DNA of 64,000 bases from Emcibacter sp. SYSU 3D8 (lineage in GTDB: Bacteria > Pseudomonadota > Alphaproteobacteria > SMXS01). The translations under genes and the position numbers were made by a program. How positions within the stretch are numbered: position 1 is the first letter of the stretch; each line of letters starts with the position of its first letter. The notes beneath the pieces are model-generated. The model was not told where the DNA came from and searched no databases. It worked only from the letters and a program-made list of their open reading frames with translations. The stretch is taken from positions 217,703-281,702 of the forward strand of contig NZ_JBBYXK010000005.1 in NCBI RefSeq assembly GCF_039655875.1, in the 5' to 3' direction. Positions 45,641 to 54,419 of this stretch are shown piece after piece.

Positions 45641-47281
45641 TCAGGGAAGTTGCGACACGCCATCGAAGTGGGCAGGTAAGTCCAGCCCCAGCAGCGTCAG
45701 GATCGTGGCCGGAATATCCTCCAGTTGCGCCGTTCTGGGCGATTGCCCCGCCGGCACGCCCGGTCCGCTCACATAAAGCACATTTTTCGAGGGACAGTCA
45801 TGGGCTTGATGACCGCCGCTGCGAAAATAGGGAATCGGGCCGATGCGCCCGACATGCGGCGAGTCCACGACGTCCACCGGACCGTCTTCGGCAAAGACCA
45901 CGATCAGGTCGGCCGGTGGCTTTTTAGGATCGTCATCGAAGGGCGTCTGCCGAACCCGGATGACGTCGCGCACCATCGGCTTGCCGGTGCGCGCATTCAC
46001 CATCGTCGAAATCGCGGCGGTCAGTTGATCGCACACGTCGCCGAAATCCGCCTCGCTGACGATGCCTTGCGTCTCGCGCCCCTGAACATTGATTCGGACA
46101 TAGCCATCGGCGAGGCTGGGAAACGCAAAGGCGCGCATGGCGGGCCACATTGGCGCGTACCAGTTGGCCGGGCACCAGTTCATCGAATCTTCGCGGGCTT
46201 CCTGAACAGCAGGAGATTCCAGTTCGCGCGCGCCCCAGGGGGTATGAAGGTTCCACATCTCGTGCTTCCAGTGAGCCGCATAATCCAGGCGCGGCGGAGG
46301 AACGGGCTCACCGTAAACGCCTTCCGCCAGCGCCGCCTTGCCCGGAAAGTTCCAGCGATAGAGGAATTCCGGGAGAAGGACCCCCCGCGCATTTTCCAGG
46401 GAGTCGGGCACCATCTCGTCGATCGTGTAGAACACGACGAAGACCGTATCGTCGACATCATCCAGCAATCGGCCGATCGAGCGATCCACACTCTGATAGA
46501 GATCCAGCAGCGGATCCTCCGCCCCCTCTCGAACGCTGTTCAGGGGATGCGGCTGGCTCAGGTGCCACAGCGCATGCCCACCCGTATGCGTTTCCGAAAA
46601 CAAGGTTGTGAAAAGCTCCCAGCTTTCGCCGTTGAGCAGGTCCAGGCACGCCGCCGTGCGGCGATCCACGGACCGCATCAATACCTGCGCGTACTCCCGC
46701 AGAACGTCGGCCTCGTACATACTGGGCACGGTATGGGAGATGCCCTGCCGATGTGACAGCTGGTTGGTAATGGTGTGAGCACCGGTCAGTTTCGGATCAG
46801 GCCCATAGCGCTCGAGCAGATCCTGCAGCAGTTCTGGTGGGTCGGACTGGGCATAGCACTCGTTGAGGTCGCTCGCCCATCCCGAAACCTGGCTGCCCTT
46901 CACACCCCCCACTATCGGCGCCGTCAGATCAAAAGCCACAACCCGGCATTGATCGCCAAGGGCATAAAATATCGGCGCCTGAATCCAGTCGAAGATCGAG
47001 GCTTCATTGAACTGGTAGGTCTGAGCGTCCCAATTGTCGAGCCAGTGATTCCAACGTTCCCGGCTTTGTCCGGTCAACATGGGAATCCAGCAATGTTCGT
47101 TGCTGAACCGCTTGACCGACTGGACATCCACCGCCGTGCTGCGGTTCTGAAGCCGTTGCAGGTTGGGCAGCCTGCCCTCGCCGATCCAGCGCAACAGCAG
47201 GTCGTGATTTGGCGAGTCCAGACCAATCGCCATCACCCTGCGCGGGCGCTCCGAGGCTGCAATGTCAGTATTGTCCGGCAT
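45641..47281 (-). CDS. Alkaline-phosphatase-superfamily protein with altered metal motif
   Basis: 546 residues of the phosphodiesterase/sulfatase/phosphatase fold. Asp22 in 'VMAIGLDSPNHDLLLRWI', 'NEHCWIPMLTGQSRERW', His residues in 'FSETHTGGHALWHL' and late 'FRSGGHQAHDCPSKNVLYVS' fit the metal-binding scaffold. The segment 'VFVVFYTIDEMVPDSLENAR' lies where homologues I recall have a Leu-His-Gly-Met motif, so a ligand may have changed. No signal peptide, so probably cytoplasmic. It lies between an ATP-grasp ligase and a glycosyltransferase on one strand. Confidence 0.8.
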   Translation of the reverse strand: MPDNTDIAASERPRRVMAIGLDSPNHDLLLRWIGEGRLPNLQRLQNRSTAVDVQSVKRFSNEHCWIPMLTGQSRERWNHWLDNWDAQTYQFNEASIFDWIQAPIFYALGDQCRVVAFDLTAPIVGGVKGSQVSGWASDLNECYAQSDPPELLQDLLERYGPDPKLTGAHTITNQLSHRQGISHTVPSMYEADVLREYAQVLMRSVDRRTAACLDLLNGESWELFTTLFSETHTGGHALWHLSQPHPLNSVREGAEDPLLDLYQSVDRSIGRLLDDVDDTVFVVFYTIDEMVPDSLENARGVLLPEFLYRWNFPGKAALAEGVYGEPVPPPRLDYAAHWKHEMWNLHTPWGARELESPAVQEAREDSMNWCPANWYAPMWPAMRAFAFPSLADGYVRINVQGRETQGIVSEADFGDVCDQLTAAISTMVNARTGKPMVRDVIRVRQTPFDDDPKKPPADLIVVFAEDGPVDVVDSPHVGRIGPIPYFRSGGHQAHDCPSKNVLYVSGPGVPAGQSPRTAQLEDIPATILTLLGLDLPAHFDGVSQLP

Positions 47282-47318
47282 GCACTGTACCTTGGTCCTT
47301 CGGGGCTGGCGCCCTTCT

Positions 47319-49148
47319 CTATGAGGTTCTGTTCGATATGGAAGAACGGGACGTCGCGCTGCTGCCCCTTATCATATCCACCATTTTTTTCAGCATGGCC
47401 TGCTCCTGAGCATTAGCCCTTTGGTGCCCCATTATCGTCGCCTTTTCAAAACGATCGGCTGGCAGACCATTCTGCATAATGTCTCCCGCCGTCATGACGC
47501 ATAAGGCCGCGCTGAGAGTCGGGTTACAAAGCAAAATCCGGGCTGAGTCAAAGCCAGTATGCGCAACGTTGGTCAACTGCCGTCCATTGATCCAGATTCC
47601 GCTCGGCATGGAAACGCCGTTGCAATTAGCCGCCTGCGCGAGCCGCAACGCCTGTTCCCTGGTCGGAAAATCCGTCTCGTCCAGACATATGAGGAGGTGA
47701 AGCGGCACACGGCCCGTCTCTCCCACCAGTTCACGGAGAATGGTCTGAAACACTTCCGGCGCATAGTCTACGCCAATCTGGGGTTGCGCGTTCATCTCCA
47801 CGATCACCGCCCCAGTCTCCATCCAGGACCGGGAGAGATCCGGAATGATGAGGTCGACGCCGGACACATCCAGACACATGACTTCCGTCGCACGGATGGC
47901 GAGATCGAGATTATCCGGGTGGGCGTCAGCGATGGGGATGAGCATCTGGGAGCCGCCGGCAGATATATTGCTCTTGCGGCGCAGCGGGATGGCCTCGCCC
48001 GCGGCCGGTATGCTTTGCGGCGAAAGGCCGCGTTCGGCCAGAAGGCTCATGGCCTCGCTGTCGAAGTCGACCAGCATCTTGCCGGTCTGCCGCAGCTTCT
48101 TCTGAAACCGCGGAGTCTGCTGCTCGATGCTCAGCAATTCAGCGATCGTGAGAGAACCATCGCCAACCACGCCGCCGGGGTGGCGCAGCAGTATCTTGAC
48201 GACCCGCCCGCGAAACACGGTCAGGCGGTAATCGTTTCCCTCGCAATGCTTCTCGACGAGAATAAGCTTCGAATGGTTGCGCGCCGCCACATAAGCGGCC
48301 GTCACGGCCGCATCGTCCCTCAGTCCGGCTTCGACACCCCTGCCCTGCTCCTGATCGTCCGGCTTGATCACCACCGGATAGCCGAGCTTGTTTGCCAGTT
48401 CCACGGCCTGTTCTGCATTGGTCGCGGCAGCATGTTGCGGCGTGGGCAGCCCGTGCTGACGCAGGAGATGGGCCGTTTTGCTCTTGCTGTGGGAAATCTT
48501 CACCCCGAGCGCCGGAGTCCGGTCAGTCAGTGTGCTTTCCAGCAGGCGGCCGTGAGTCCCGAGACCGAACCGGAAGGTTCCGGCCAATATTGGACTGGCA
48601 GGCATGTCCATGCGATGGGCCGCGGTCAGCAAATGGTAATTGTTGCTGCCTCCGGCCGCGTATTGCTGCAGCTTGTCGAGAAGCCGGTCGAACTTCTCCC
48701 GGATTTGAGCCGTATCGCCCGCAGGCCGGTCAGGCACGGCGAGCATATCGTTCAGGGCGCCTTGCACCCAGGCGAGCGCCGCGACCGTGGCCGCCGGCAC
48801 ATGATAGGGAACCGCCACCAGAAAGCTGCGGCCGTTTTCCGGCGCCGGCGCCAGCGGCATAACGCAAGCCGATTCAAATACGGGAATCTTCTGCTGGCGC
48901 TGCACAGCCGCATGCCAGTGCAGCAAGCGGTGAAGCGCCCCGCCCGCCGGGTCCGGCGTCGTTTCCAGGGTCGCGGGGGTCTCTTCGAAGAACGGCGCCA
49001 TGGCCTGGTCCATGGCGGCAAAATCGTAGCCACCGGGAATCGTGACATCGAACTCGCACAGCAGGACCGGCTGGCGCAGACCGTATGCGTAGCCTCTCAG
49101 CGTACGCGCCTTCGAGCGCAAGTGAATGCCAATACGCGCCAGGGTCAT
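47319..49148 (-). CDS. Cyanophycin-synthetase-like ATP-grasp protein with degenerate Mur-ligase domain
   Basis: 609 residues from ATG 49148 (a GTG at 49193 is possible). Residues about 205-480 match the ATP-grasp half of CphA: 'TLTDRTPALGVKISHSKSKT', 'GYPVVIKPDDQEQGRGVEAG', 'LILVEKHCEGNDYRLTVFRG' and 'IVEMNAQPQIGVDYAPE'. Residues about 481-575 follow the start of the CphA Mur-ligase domain ('GIWINGRQL', 'HTGFDSARILLCNPTLSAAL') but the P-loop is replaced by 'ICLDETDFPTRE', and the protein ends before the rest of that domain. It likely forms amide bonds only with the ATP-grasp site. Product unknown. Confidence 0.82.
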   Translation of the reverse strand: MTLARIGIHLRSKARTLRGYAYGLRQPVLLCEFDVTIPGGYDFAAMDQAMAPFFEETPATLETTPDPAGGALHRLLHWHAAVQRQQKIPVFESACVMPLAPAPENGRSFLVAVPYHVPAATVAALAWVQGALNDMLAVPDRPAGDTAQIREKFDRLLDKLQQYAAGGSNNYHLLTAAHRMDMPASPILAGTFRFGLGTHGRLLESTLTDRTPALGVKISHSKSKTAHLLRQHGLPTPQHAAATNAEQAVELANKLGYPVVIKPDDQEQGRGVEAGLRDDAAVTAAYVAARNHSKLILVEKHCEGNDYRLTVFRGRVVKILLRHPGGVVGDGSLTIAELLSIEQQTPRFQKKLRQTGKMLVDFDSEAMSLLAERGLSPQSIPAAGEAIPLRRKSNISAGGSQMLIPIADAHPDNLDLAIRATEVMCLDVSGVDLIIPDLSRSWMETGAVIVEMNAQPQIGVDYAPEVFQTILRELVGETGRVPLHLLICLDETDFPTREQALRLAQAANCNGVSMPSGIWINGRQLTNVAHTGFDSARILLCNPTLSAALCVMTAGDIMQNGLPADRFEKATIMGHQRANAQEQAMLKKMVDMIRGSSATSRSSISNRTS

Positions 49149-49493
49149 GGCACTGCCGGTTGCGGATCGTTGACTGGATGGGATGGCTGGCACGGCTGAT
49201 CAGGGGTTCTGGGGCTTCATCACGAATGCCGCCATGTCTGGGGGTGGCGGCCGCCGGTGCGGCTTCGCGCTCAGTCTGGCGCGCAGAGCAGGCGTTGAAC
49301 AGTGCTTACTGGCCAGTTTCCGACAGGAAGCGGCAGTTTTCCGGATGACGGCCCGTTCAGTGCCGCCATGTGGCAGAACCTGTCCGCAATAAATGCAGCC
49401 CATGAGGTCGGCCGTGCGAGCCTCTCCTGGCATCGGGCGGACCAGACCGATCCACACGCAATGGCCGGAAGCACGCGAAGGTAACTTTCTCGA

Positions 49494-49520
49494 CCATTGA
49501 AGCGAATAGGAATTCAATGG
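49494..49520. promoter_or_regulatory. 27-bp palindrome in the ATP-grasp/radical SAM gap
   Basis: CCATTGAA-N11-TTCAATGG is a perfect inverted repeat of eight bases per arm. TACAAT (49524-49529) just downstream could be a -10 element for the radical SAM gene, so a bound protein would block it. The rest of the 419-base gap (49149-49567) shows no ORF with family features, no tRNA and no other clear signal; it must hold the promoters of the two divergent units. Confidence 0.5.
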
Positions 49521-49567
49521 CGCTACAATACCGCACGCAGATTCACTGCGGCGCCGAAGGAACCGAC

Positions 49568-50557
49568 ATGCCTCGCCGGAAATCAGCCACCACGGGTTCA
49601 TTCGCGGACGTAATCGGCATTCAGGGAAAATTTGCCGATCCGGACTGGACCGCCGCGGGAGTGCCTCGGGCGGTCGTCGCCCCCAGAACATTGCAAACCC
49701 TGTGGTTCAACACCGGCACACGCTGCAATCTGGCCTGCCGAGGCTGCTATATCGAATCGAGTCCCCGGAACGATCGTCTGTCATACCTGACCCGGGACGA
49801 GGTTCGACCCTTTCTCCAGGAGGCCGAGCGCAGTTTTGAAGGCCTGGCCGAGATCGGGTTCACAGGCGGCGAGCCGTTCTTGAACCCGGAAATCATCGGC
49901 ATGCTCCAGGATGCCATGGCAGCAGGCTATCGCGGTCTGGCGCTGACCAATGCCATGGCGCCACTGAAGAAACATCGCGCCGCATTGCAGGCCCTCAACG
50001 CGCAATTTACCGGGCAACTCGCCCTGCGTGTTTCGCTGGACCATTTCATCGAGGACGGCCACGAAGAGGTGCGCGGACCGGGTTCCTGGCAGCCTGCGCT
50101 GGAGGGTCTCAAGTGGCTCTCGGACGAGTCCTTCGACATCTCGGTCGCCTCCAGAACCATTCCTGGACTGGACGAGACGAAGACCCGGCTGGGTTTTGAA
50201 GCGCTGTTCCTGAAACACCGGATTGACGTCGACGCGCACAACCCGGCGCGCCTGGTGATTTTCCCGGAGATGGACGAAAGCGAAGATGTTCCCGAGATTT
50301 CCCAGCAATGCTGGAGCATTCTGGCAAGGGATCCCGGCGACGTGATGTGCGCCACGTCGCGCATGGTGGTCAAACGCAAGGGCGGCGAACGGCCCGTCGT
50401 CGTCTCGTGCACCCTGCTGCCCTACGACAAGCGGTTCGAGATGGGCCACACCCTGGCGGACGCAAACCGCCCGGTCCGGCTCAACCATCCCTATTGCGCC
50501 AAATTCTGTGTTCTCGGCGGCGCCTCCTGCAGCCAATCGGCGGCAATACCAGCTTGA
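49568..50557 (+). CDS. Radical SAM protein upstream of arsM
   Basis: 329 residues. The cluster motif is in 'NTGTRCNLACRGCYIESSPR' (CxxxCxxC) followed by 'EIGFTGGEPFLNPEIIGML'. C-terminal Cys in 'PYCAKFCVLGGASCSQSA' may bind an auxiliary cluster. Start chosen at 49568 with GAAGGA six bases upstream; a longer ORF starts at 49517. The 'GCYIESSP' variant is not the TIGR04167/ArsS family that makes arsenosugars, although it precedes an ArsM-type gene by 11 bases. Reaction unknown; arsenic-adenosyl chemistry is a guess from context. Confidence 0.85.
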   Translation: MPRRKSATTGSFADVIGIQGKFADPDWTAAGVPRAVVAPRTLQTLWFNTGTRCNLACRGCYIESSPRNDRLSYLTRDEVRPFLQEAERSFEGLAEIGFTGGEPFLNPEIIGMLQDAMAAGYRGLALTNAMAPLKKHRAALQALNAQFTGQLALRVSLDHFIEDGHEEVRGPGSWQPALEGLKWLSDESFDISVASRTIPGLDETKTRLGFEALFLKHRIDVDAHNPARLVIFPEMDESEDVPEISQQCWSILARDPGDVMCATSRMVVKRKGGERPVVVSCTLLPYDKRFEMGHTLADANRPVRLNHPYCAKFCVLGGASCSQSAAIPA

Positions 50558-50568
50558 AAGGGCCGGTT

Positions 50569-51618
50569 ATGACCATGCACCAGCAATCACTGGATATCGT
50601 CCAGCGCTACTACGGCGAAGTCCTCAAATCATCCGCCGACCTCCAGACCTCGGCCTGCTGCGTGGCGGAAGCGCCCGCCGCCTATATCGCCGAGGCGCTG
50701 AAGAACGTGCATGACGAGGTACAGGCGCGGTTCTACGGCTGCGGATCGCCCATCCCGGCCGGCCTCGCCGGCGCCCATGTCCTTGACCTGGGCTGCGGCG
50801 CCGGGCGCGACTGCTATGTGCTGTCGCAGCTGGTCGGGCCCGGAGGCCGGGTGATCGGGGTCGACATGACCGAGGCACAGCTTGCGGTCGCGCGCGAGTA
50901 CCTCGAATACCACGCCAGCCGGTTCGGCTACGCCAATGTCGAGTTTCGCCGCGGCTATATCGAGGACCTCTCGACCGCGGACATCCCGGACAACAGCATC
51001 GACGTCGTCATCTCCAATTGCGTCATCAACCTGTCGCCCGACAAGGAGCGCGTGTTCCGCGAAATCTTCCGCGTCCTGAAGCCGGGCGGCGAGCTCCATT
51101 TCGCCGACGTCTTCGCCGACCGGCGCCTTCCGGCCGATCTGGCCGCCGATCCGGTGCTCGTCGGCGAATGCCTTGGCGGCGCGCTCTATTGGGAGGATTT
51201 CAGGCGGCTTCTGGCCCGGGCCGGGTGCCACGACGTGCGAACGGTCAGCCGCCGGCGGCTCGAGATCAACAATCCCGAAATCGAACAGCGCGTCGGGCTG
51301 GTCCAGTTTCACTCGGTGGTCGTCCGGGCGTTCAAGCTGGAACTCGAGGACCGCTGCGAGGATTTCGGCCAGGCCGTGATCTATCGCGGCACCATGGCAG
51401 AATTGCCCCACGCCTTCGATCTGGACGACCATCACCGGTTCGCCACAGGCAAGATCATGACGGTTTGCGGCAATACCGCGGACATGATCTCCAGAACCCG
51501 TTACGCGCCGCATTTTCAGGTTATCGGCGACAAATCGACGCATTATGGATTGTACGATTGCGGCCCTGCGCCAGCCGGCGCACTGGAAGGCGGCGATGCA
51601 TTCCCGTCCTGCTGCTGA
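50569..51618 (+). CDS. arsM: ArsM-type As(III) S-adenosylmethionine methyltransferase
   Basis: 349 residues. SAM motif I 'HVLDLGCGAGRDCYVLSQLV', 'VIGVDMTEAQLAVAREY'. Arsenic-binding Cys pattern: Cys30-Cys31 in 'QTSACCVAE', Cys151 in 'VVISNCVINLSPDKERVFRE' and Cys201 in 'LVGECLGGALYWEDFRRLL'. The 50-residue spacing of the last two equals that of C174 and C224 of the algal ArsM. The C-terminal domain 'IYRGTMAELPHAFDLDDHHR' and a terminal 'SCC' are usual in bacterial members. Methylates arsenite in the cytoplasm. No arsR or arsenic-efflux gene is visible beside it. Confidence 0.93.
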   Translation: MTMHQQSLDIVQRYYGEVLKSSADLQTSACCVAEAPAAYIAEALKNVHDEVQARFYGCGSPIPAGLAGAHVLDLGCGAGRDCYVLSQLVGPGGRVIGVDMTEAQLAVAREYLEYHASRFGYANVEFRRGYIEDLSTADIPDNSIDVVISNCVINLSPDKERVFREIFRVLKPGGELHFADVFADRRLPADLAADPVLVGECLGGALYWEDFRRLLARAGCHDVRTVSRRRLEINNPEIEQRVGLVQFHSVVVRAFKLELEDRCEDFGQAVIYRGTMAELPHAFDLDDHHRFATGKIMTVCGNTADMISRTRYAPHFQVIGDKSTHYGLYDCGPAPAGALEGGDAFPSCC

Positions 51619-51666
51619 AGTGGCGGCACCCATCTTCGGGCGGGCGATCACAGCCGGGGCCTTGCG

Positions 51667-52416
51667 ATGACCGGTCGCCCTGAACCGGGCGCGGCGCAGC
51701 GTGGCCGGCGATGGAGCCGCCTGCTGCTCCTTCCCGTCCTGATCGGCTGCACCGCGGCTGCGGTCTGGGTGTTCGACCTTGGCCACTATCTGAGTTTTGC
51801 CAGTCTGGCGGACAATCACGCCTGGCTGCGCCAGCAGGTCGCGGAGAACCTCCTGGGCGCCGCCGCCGCCTTCACACTCGTCTATGCGGTGGTCGCGGCC
51901 TTGTCGCTGCCGGGAGCCGCGATCATGACGATGGCGGCGGGCTTGCTGTTCGGTCCGTTCCTCGGCGCGGCCCTGGCCGTCGCCGGCGCGAGCGCGGGCG
52001 CGACCCTGCTATTCCTGATCGCGAGAACCAGCCTGGGCGAGCTGCTGCGCGGCCGGGCCGAGGGCACCCTTGCCCGGCTCAGGGACGGGTTCCGCAAGGA
52101 CGCCTTCAACTACCTGCTTTTCCTGAGGCTGGTGCCGCTGTTTCCGTTCTGGCTGATCAATCTGGTCGCCGCCTTCCTCGACATCAGGCTGCGCACATTC
52201 GTCCTGGGAACCGTCATCGGCATCATTCCCGGCGCCGCGATATATGCCGGCGTGGGTAACGGCATCGGCAGCATTCTGGAAAGCGGCCAGACGCCGGATG
52301 CCGACATCATCCTGTCGTCGCCCGTCCTGATCCCCCTCCTGGCCCTCGCCGCCCTGTCGCTCGTGCCGATCATCTATCGGCGAATGCGGCGCGCACCCGA
52401 AGAGACGACACGATGA
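51667..52416 (+). CDS. TVP38/TMEM64 (VTT-domain) membrane protein
   Basis: 249 residues with about five membrane segments ('LLLPVLIGCTAAAVWVFDLG', 'AAAFTLVYAVVAALSLPGAA', 'FVLGTVIGIIPGAAIYAGVG'). The VTT signature 'LFGPFLGAALAVAGASAGAT' and 'FRKDAFNYLLFLRLVPLFPF' is clear. DedA/SNARE-associated relative, inner membrane. It overlaps the next gene by ATGA. TVP38-like genes often sit beside flavin disulfide reductases and ArsM or mercury genes; transport of a substrate is unproven. Confidence 0.9.
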   Translation: MTGRPEPGAAQRGRRWSRLLLLPVLIGCTAAAVWVFDLGHYLSFASLADNHAWLRQQVAENLLGAAAAFTLVYAVVAALSLPGAAIMTMAAGLLFGPFLGAALAVAGASAGATLLFLIARTSLGELLRGRAEGTLARLRDGFRKDAFNYLLFLRLVPLFPFWLINLVAAFLDIRLRTFVLGTVIGIIPGAAIYAGVGNGIGSILESGQTPDADIILSSPVLIPLLALAALSLVPIIYRRMRRAPEETTR

Positions 52417-53840
52417 CCACGGACATCGCCTGCGACCTTTGCATCATCGGCGCCGGATCGGCCGGATTGTCCGTTGCCGCCGGCGCCGCCCAACTGGGCG
52501 CGCGCACCGTCCTATTCGAGCGGGGCGAGATGGGCGGCGATTGCCTCAACACGGGCTGCGTCCCCTCGAAGGCGCTGCTTGCGGCGGCCCATGCGGCCAG
52601 CAGCATCACGCAGGCACGCCGGTTCGGCGTCACAGCGCCCGAGCCGGACATCGATTTCGGCGCGGTGATGCGCCACGTGCGCGGCGTCATCGCGGCCATT
52701 GCACCGCATGATTCCGTCGCCCGGTTCGAGGGACTGGGCGTCCGCGTCATCAAGGCGCAGGCCCGCTTTACCGGACCGAAACACGTCATCGGCGGCGGCA
52801 TCCGCGTGCGCGCCCGGCGCTTTGTCATCGCGACGGGGTCGAGGGCCGTCATACCGCCGATCCCCGGCATCGAGGACATCGACACGCTGACCAACGAGAC
52901 GATATTTTCGCTGGAGACACGGCCCGAGCATCTGCTGGTTCTCGGCGGCGGCCCGGTCGGCGTGGAAATGGCGCAGGCATTTCGCCGGCTGGGTAGCCGA
53001 GTGACGATTTTCGAAGCCGCCCGGCTGCTGGGCAAGGATGACGCCGAATTCGTCGACATCCTGCGCCGGCAACTGGCCGGCGAGGGTATCGCCATCCGGG
53101 AAGGCGTGAACATCGCGCGGATCGGCAAAGCAGATGGCGGTGTCGGCGTTACCCTCGGCGACGCCGGAGAAACCGTGACCGGCAGCCACCTGCTGGTGGC
53201 CGCAGGCCGCCGCCCGGGCATCGACGGACTGGATCTGGCCCGGGCCGGTGTCGAGGCCACCGCCAAAGGCATCATTGTCGATGCCCGGCTTCGCACCTCC
53301 AACAGGCGGATCTATGCGCTGGGCGACGTTGCCGGTGGCCCCCAGTTCACCCATGTCGCCGGCTATCAGGCCGGGATCGTCATCCGCAACGCGCTGTTCC
53401 GGATTCCCGCCAGAGTGAAGTATCGCGCCCTGCCCTGGGTGACCTACACCAGCCCGGAACTGGCCCATGTGGGCATGACCGGCGCCGAGGCGCAAAAGCG
53501 CTTTGGCGCGCGGCTGCAAGTGACCAGGGCAGACTTTACCGGCAATGACAGGGCGCAGGCCGAGCGAGACACGGTCGGCGGCATCAAGGTGCTGACCCAG
53601 CCCAACGGCACAATCCTGGGTGTCAGCATATTGGGGGCGCATGCGGGCGAACTCAGCCATGTCTGGGCGCTGGCAATTGCCCGAGGACTGAAGCTGAGCG
53701 CACTGACCGGCACCATGTTTCCCTACCCGACCCTGGGAGAGATCAACGCAAGGGCAGCGAGCGCCTTCTACGCGCCCCGTCTGTTCAGCGCGTGGCCCAG
53801 GCGTCTCGTGCGGTTGCTCACCCGATCCTGGCTCCCCTGA
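52413..53840 (+). CDS. Pyridine nucleotide-disulfide oxidoreductase (Lpd/MerA-like)
   Basis: 475 residues. 'DLCIIGAGSAGLSVAAGAAQ' binds FAD. Redox Cys44 and Cys49 in 'GGDCLNTGCVPSKALL'. 'LLVLGGGPVGVEMAQAFRRL' binds NAD(P). C-terminal dimer segment 'GVSILGAHAGELSHVWALAI' has Glu-Leu-Ser-His where classical enzymes have a His-Glu pair. No N-terminal HMA domain, so not classical MerA. Translationally coupled to the VTT gene; may reduce an arsenical, selenium or disulfide substrate. Convergent with the AhpD-like gene, ends overlapping. Confidence 0.9.
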   Translation: MTTDIACDLCIIGAGSAGLSVAAGAAQLGARTVLFERGEMGGDCLNTGCVPSKALLAAAHAASSITQARRFGVTAPEPDIDFGAVMRHVRGVIAAIAPHDSVARFEGLGVRVIKAQARFTGPKHVIGGGIRVRARRFVIATGSRAVIPPIPGIEDIDTLTNETIFSLETRPEHLLVLGGGPVGVEMAQAFRRLGSRVTIFEAARLLGKDDAEFVDILRRQLAGEGIAIREGVNIARIGKADGGVGVTLGDAGETVTGSHLLVAAGRRPGIDGLDLARAGVEATAKGIIVDARLRTSNRRIYALGDVAGGPQFTHVAGYQAGIVIRNALFRIPARVKYRALPWVTYTSPELAHVGMTGAEAQKRFGARLQVTRADFTGNDRAQAERDTVGGIKVLTQPNGTILGVSILGAHAGELSHVWALAIARGLKLSALTGTMFPYPTLGEINARAASAFYAPRLFSAWPRRLVRLLTRSWLP

Positions 53841-54390
53841 CCTTTTGCGCCTGCCTGACAAGCCCGGAATAATCGAGCGCCCTGATCCCTTCCTCGCCTG
53901 CGCGATCGGGCGAGCGGGTTTGTGCCGGCTGGATTCCCAGGCCATCCACCAGCCGGTTCATGAAATTGAACATGGCGCAGACGGCAATGGCATCGTGCAG
54001 CGCCTTGCCGTCCCAGCCGGCCGTGAACACCGCATCCGCATCCGCCTGGGTCATCTTCGCCGGCTCGAGGGTGAGCTTGCGGACATAGTGAAGTATCGGT
54101 TTCATGGCCGCCGCGGCATCCGACGCGTCGATATCCTCGAGCAGGCTGGCGACCAGCCCTTCTTCGACGCCCAGCGCCTCGGCCATGAAGACATGCCCGC
54201 CATGGCAGTACCGGCATGCATTCAGCCCGGATGTATAGGCCGCTATGATCTCGCGCTCACGCGCCGTGAGCGGTGATGGACCGCGCATGACCGCGTCCTG
54301 AACCTTCATCCAGGGTTCGTACACCTCCGGATAGGCGGTGTAGACGTCGATCGGATCGGCATCGGCCGGATACGAGTTGATAAACGGCAT
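53818..54390 (-). CDS. Carboxymuconolactone-decarboxylase/AhpD-like protein
   Basis: 190 residues. The AhpD-type active site is 'LNACRYCHGGHVFMAEALG' with Cys59, Cys62 and His66. Flanks 'LTAREREIIAAYTSG' and 'ALHDAIAVCAMFNFMNRLVD' match peroxidase-related AhpD proteins. Such a protein, named for arsenosugar-associated peroxidase, recurs in ArsM/rSAM clusters. First of a minus-strand set? It is downstream of the hydroxylase gene by 29 bases. Peroxidase or thiol role is inference. Confidence 0.9.
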   Translation of the reverse strand: MPFINSYPADADPIDVYTAYPEVYEPWMKVQDAVMRGPSPLTAREREIIAAYTSGLNACRYCHGGHVFMAEALGVEEGLVASLLEDIDASDAAAAMKPILHYVRKLTLEPAKMTQADADAVFTAGWDGKALHDAIAVCAMFNFMNRLVDGLGIQPAQTRSPDRAGEEGIRALDYSGLVRQAQKVRGARIG

Positions 54391-54419
54391 AGGTATCTCC
54401 TGGTGCAGACAATCCGTAC

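Noticed and set aside
47559..49199. 546-residue plus-strand ORF opposite the ATP-grasp gene
   Set aside because: Arg/His-rich shadow; the ATP-grasp motifs are on the minus strand.
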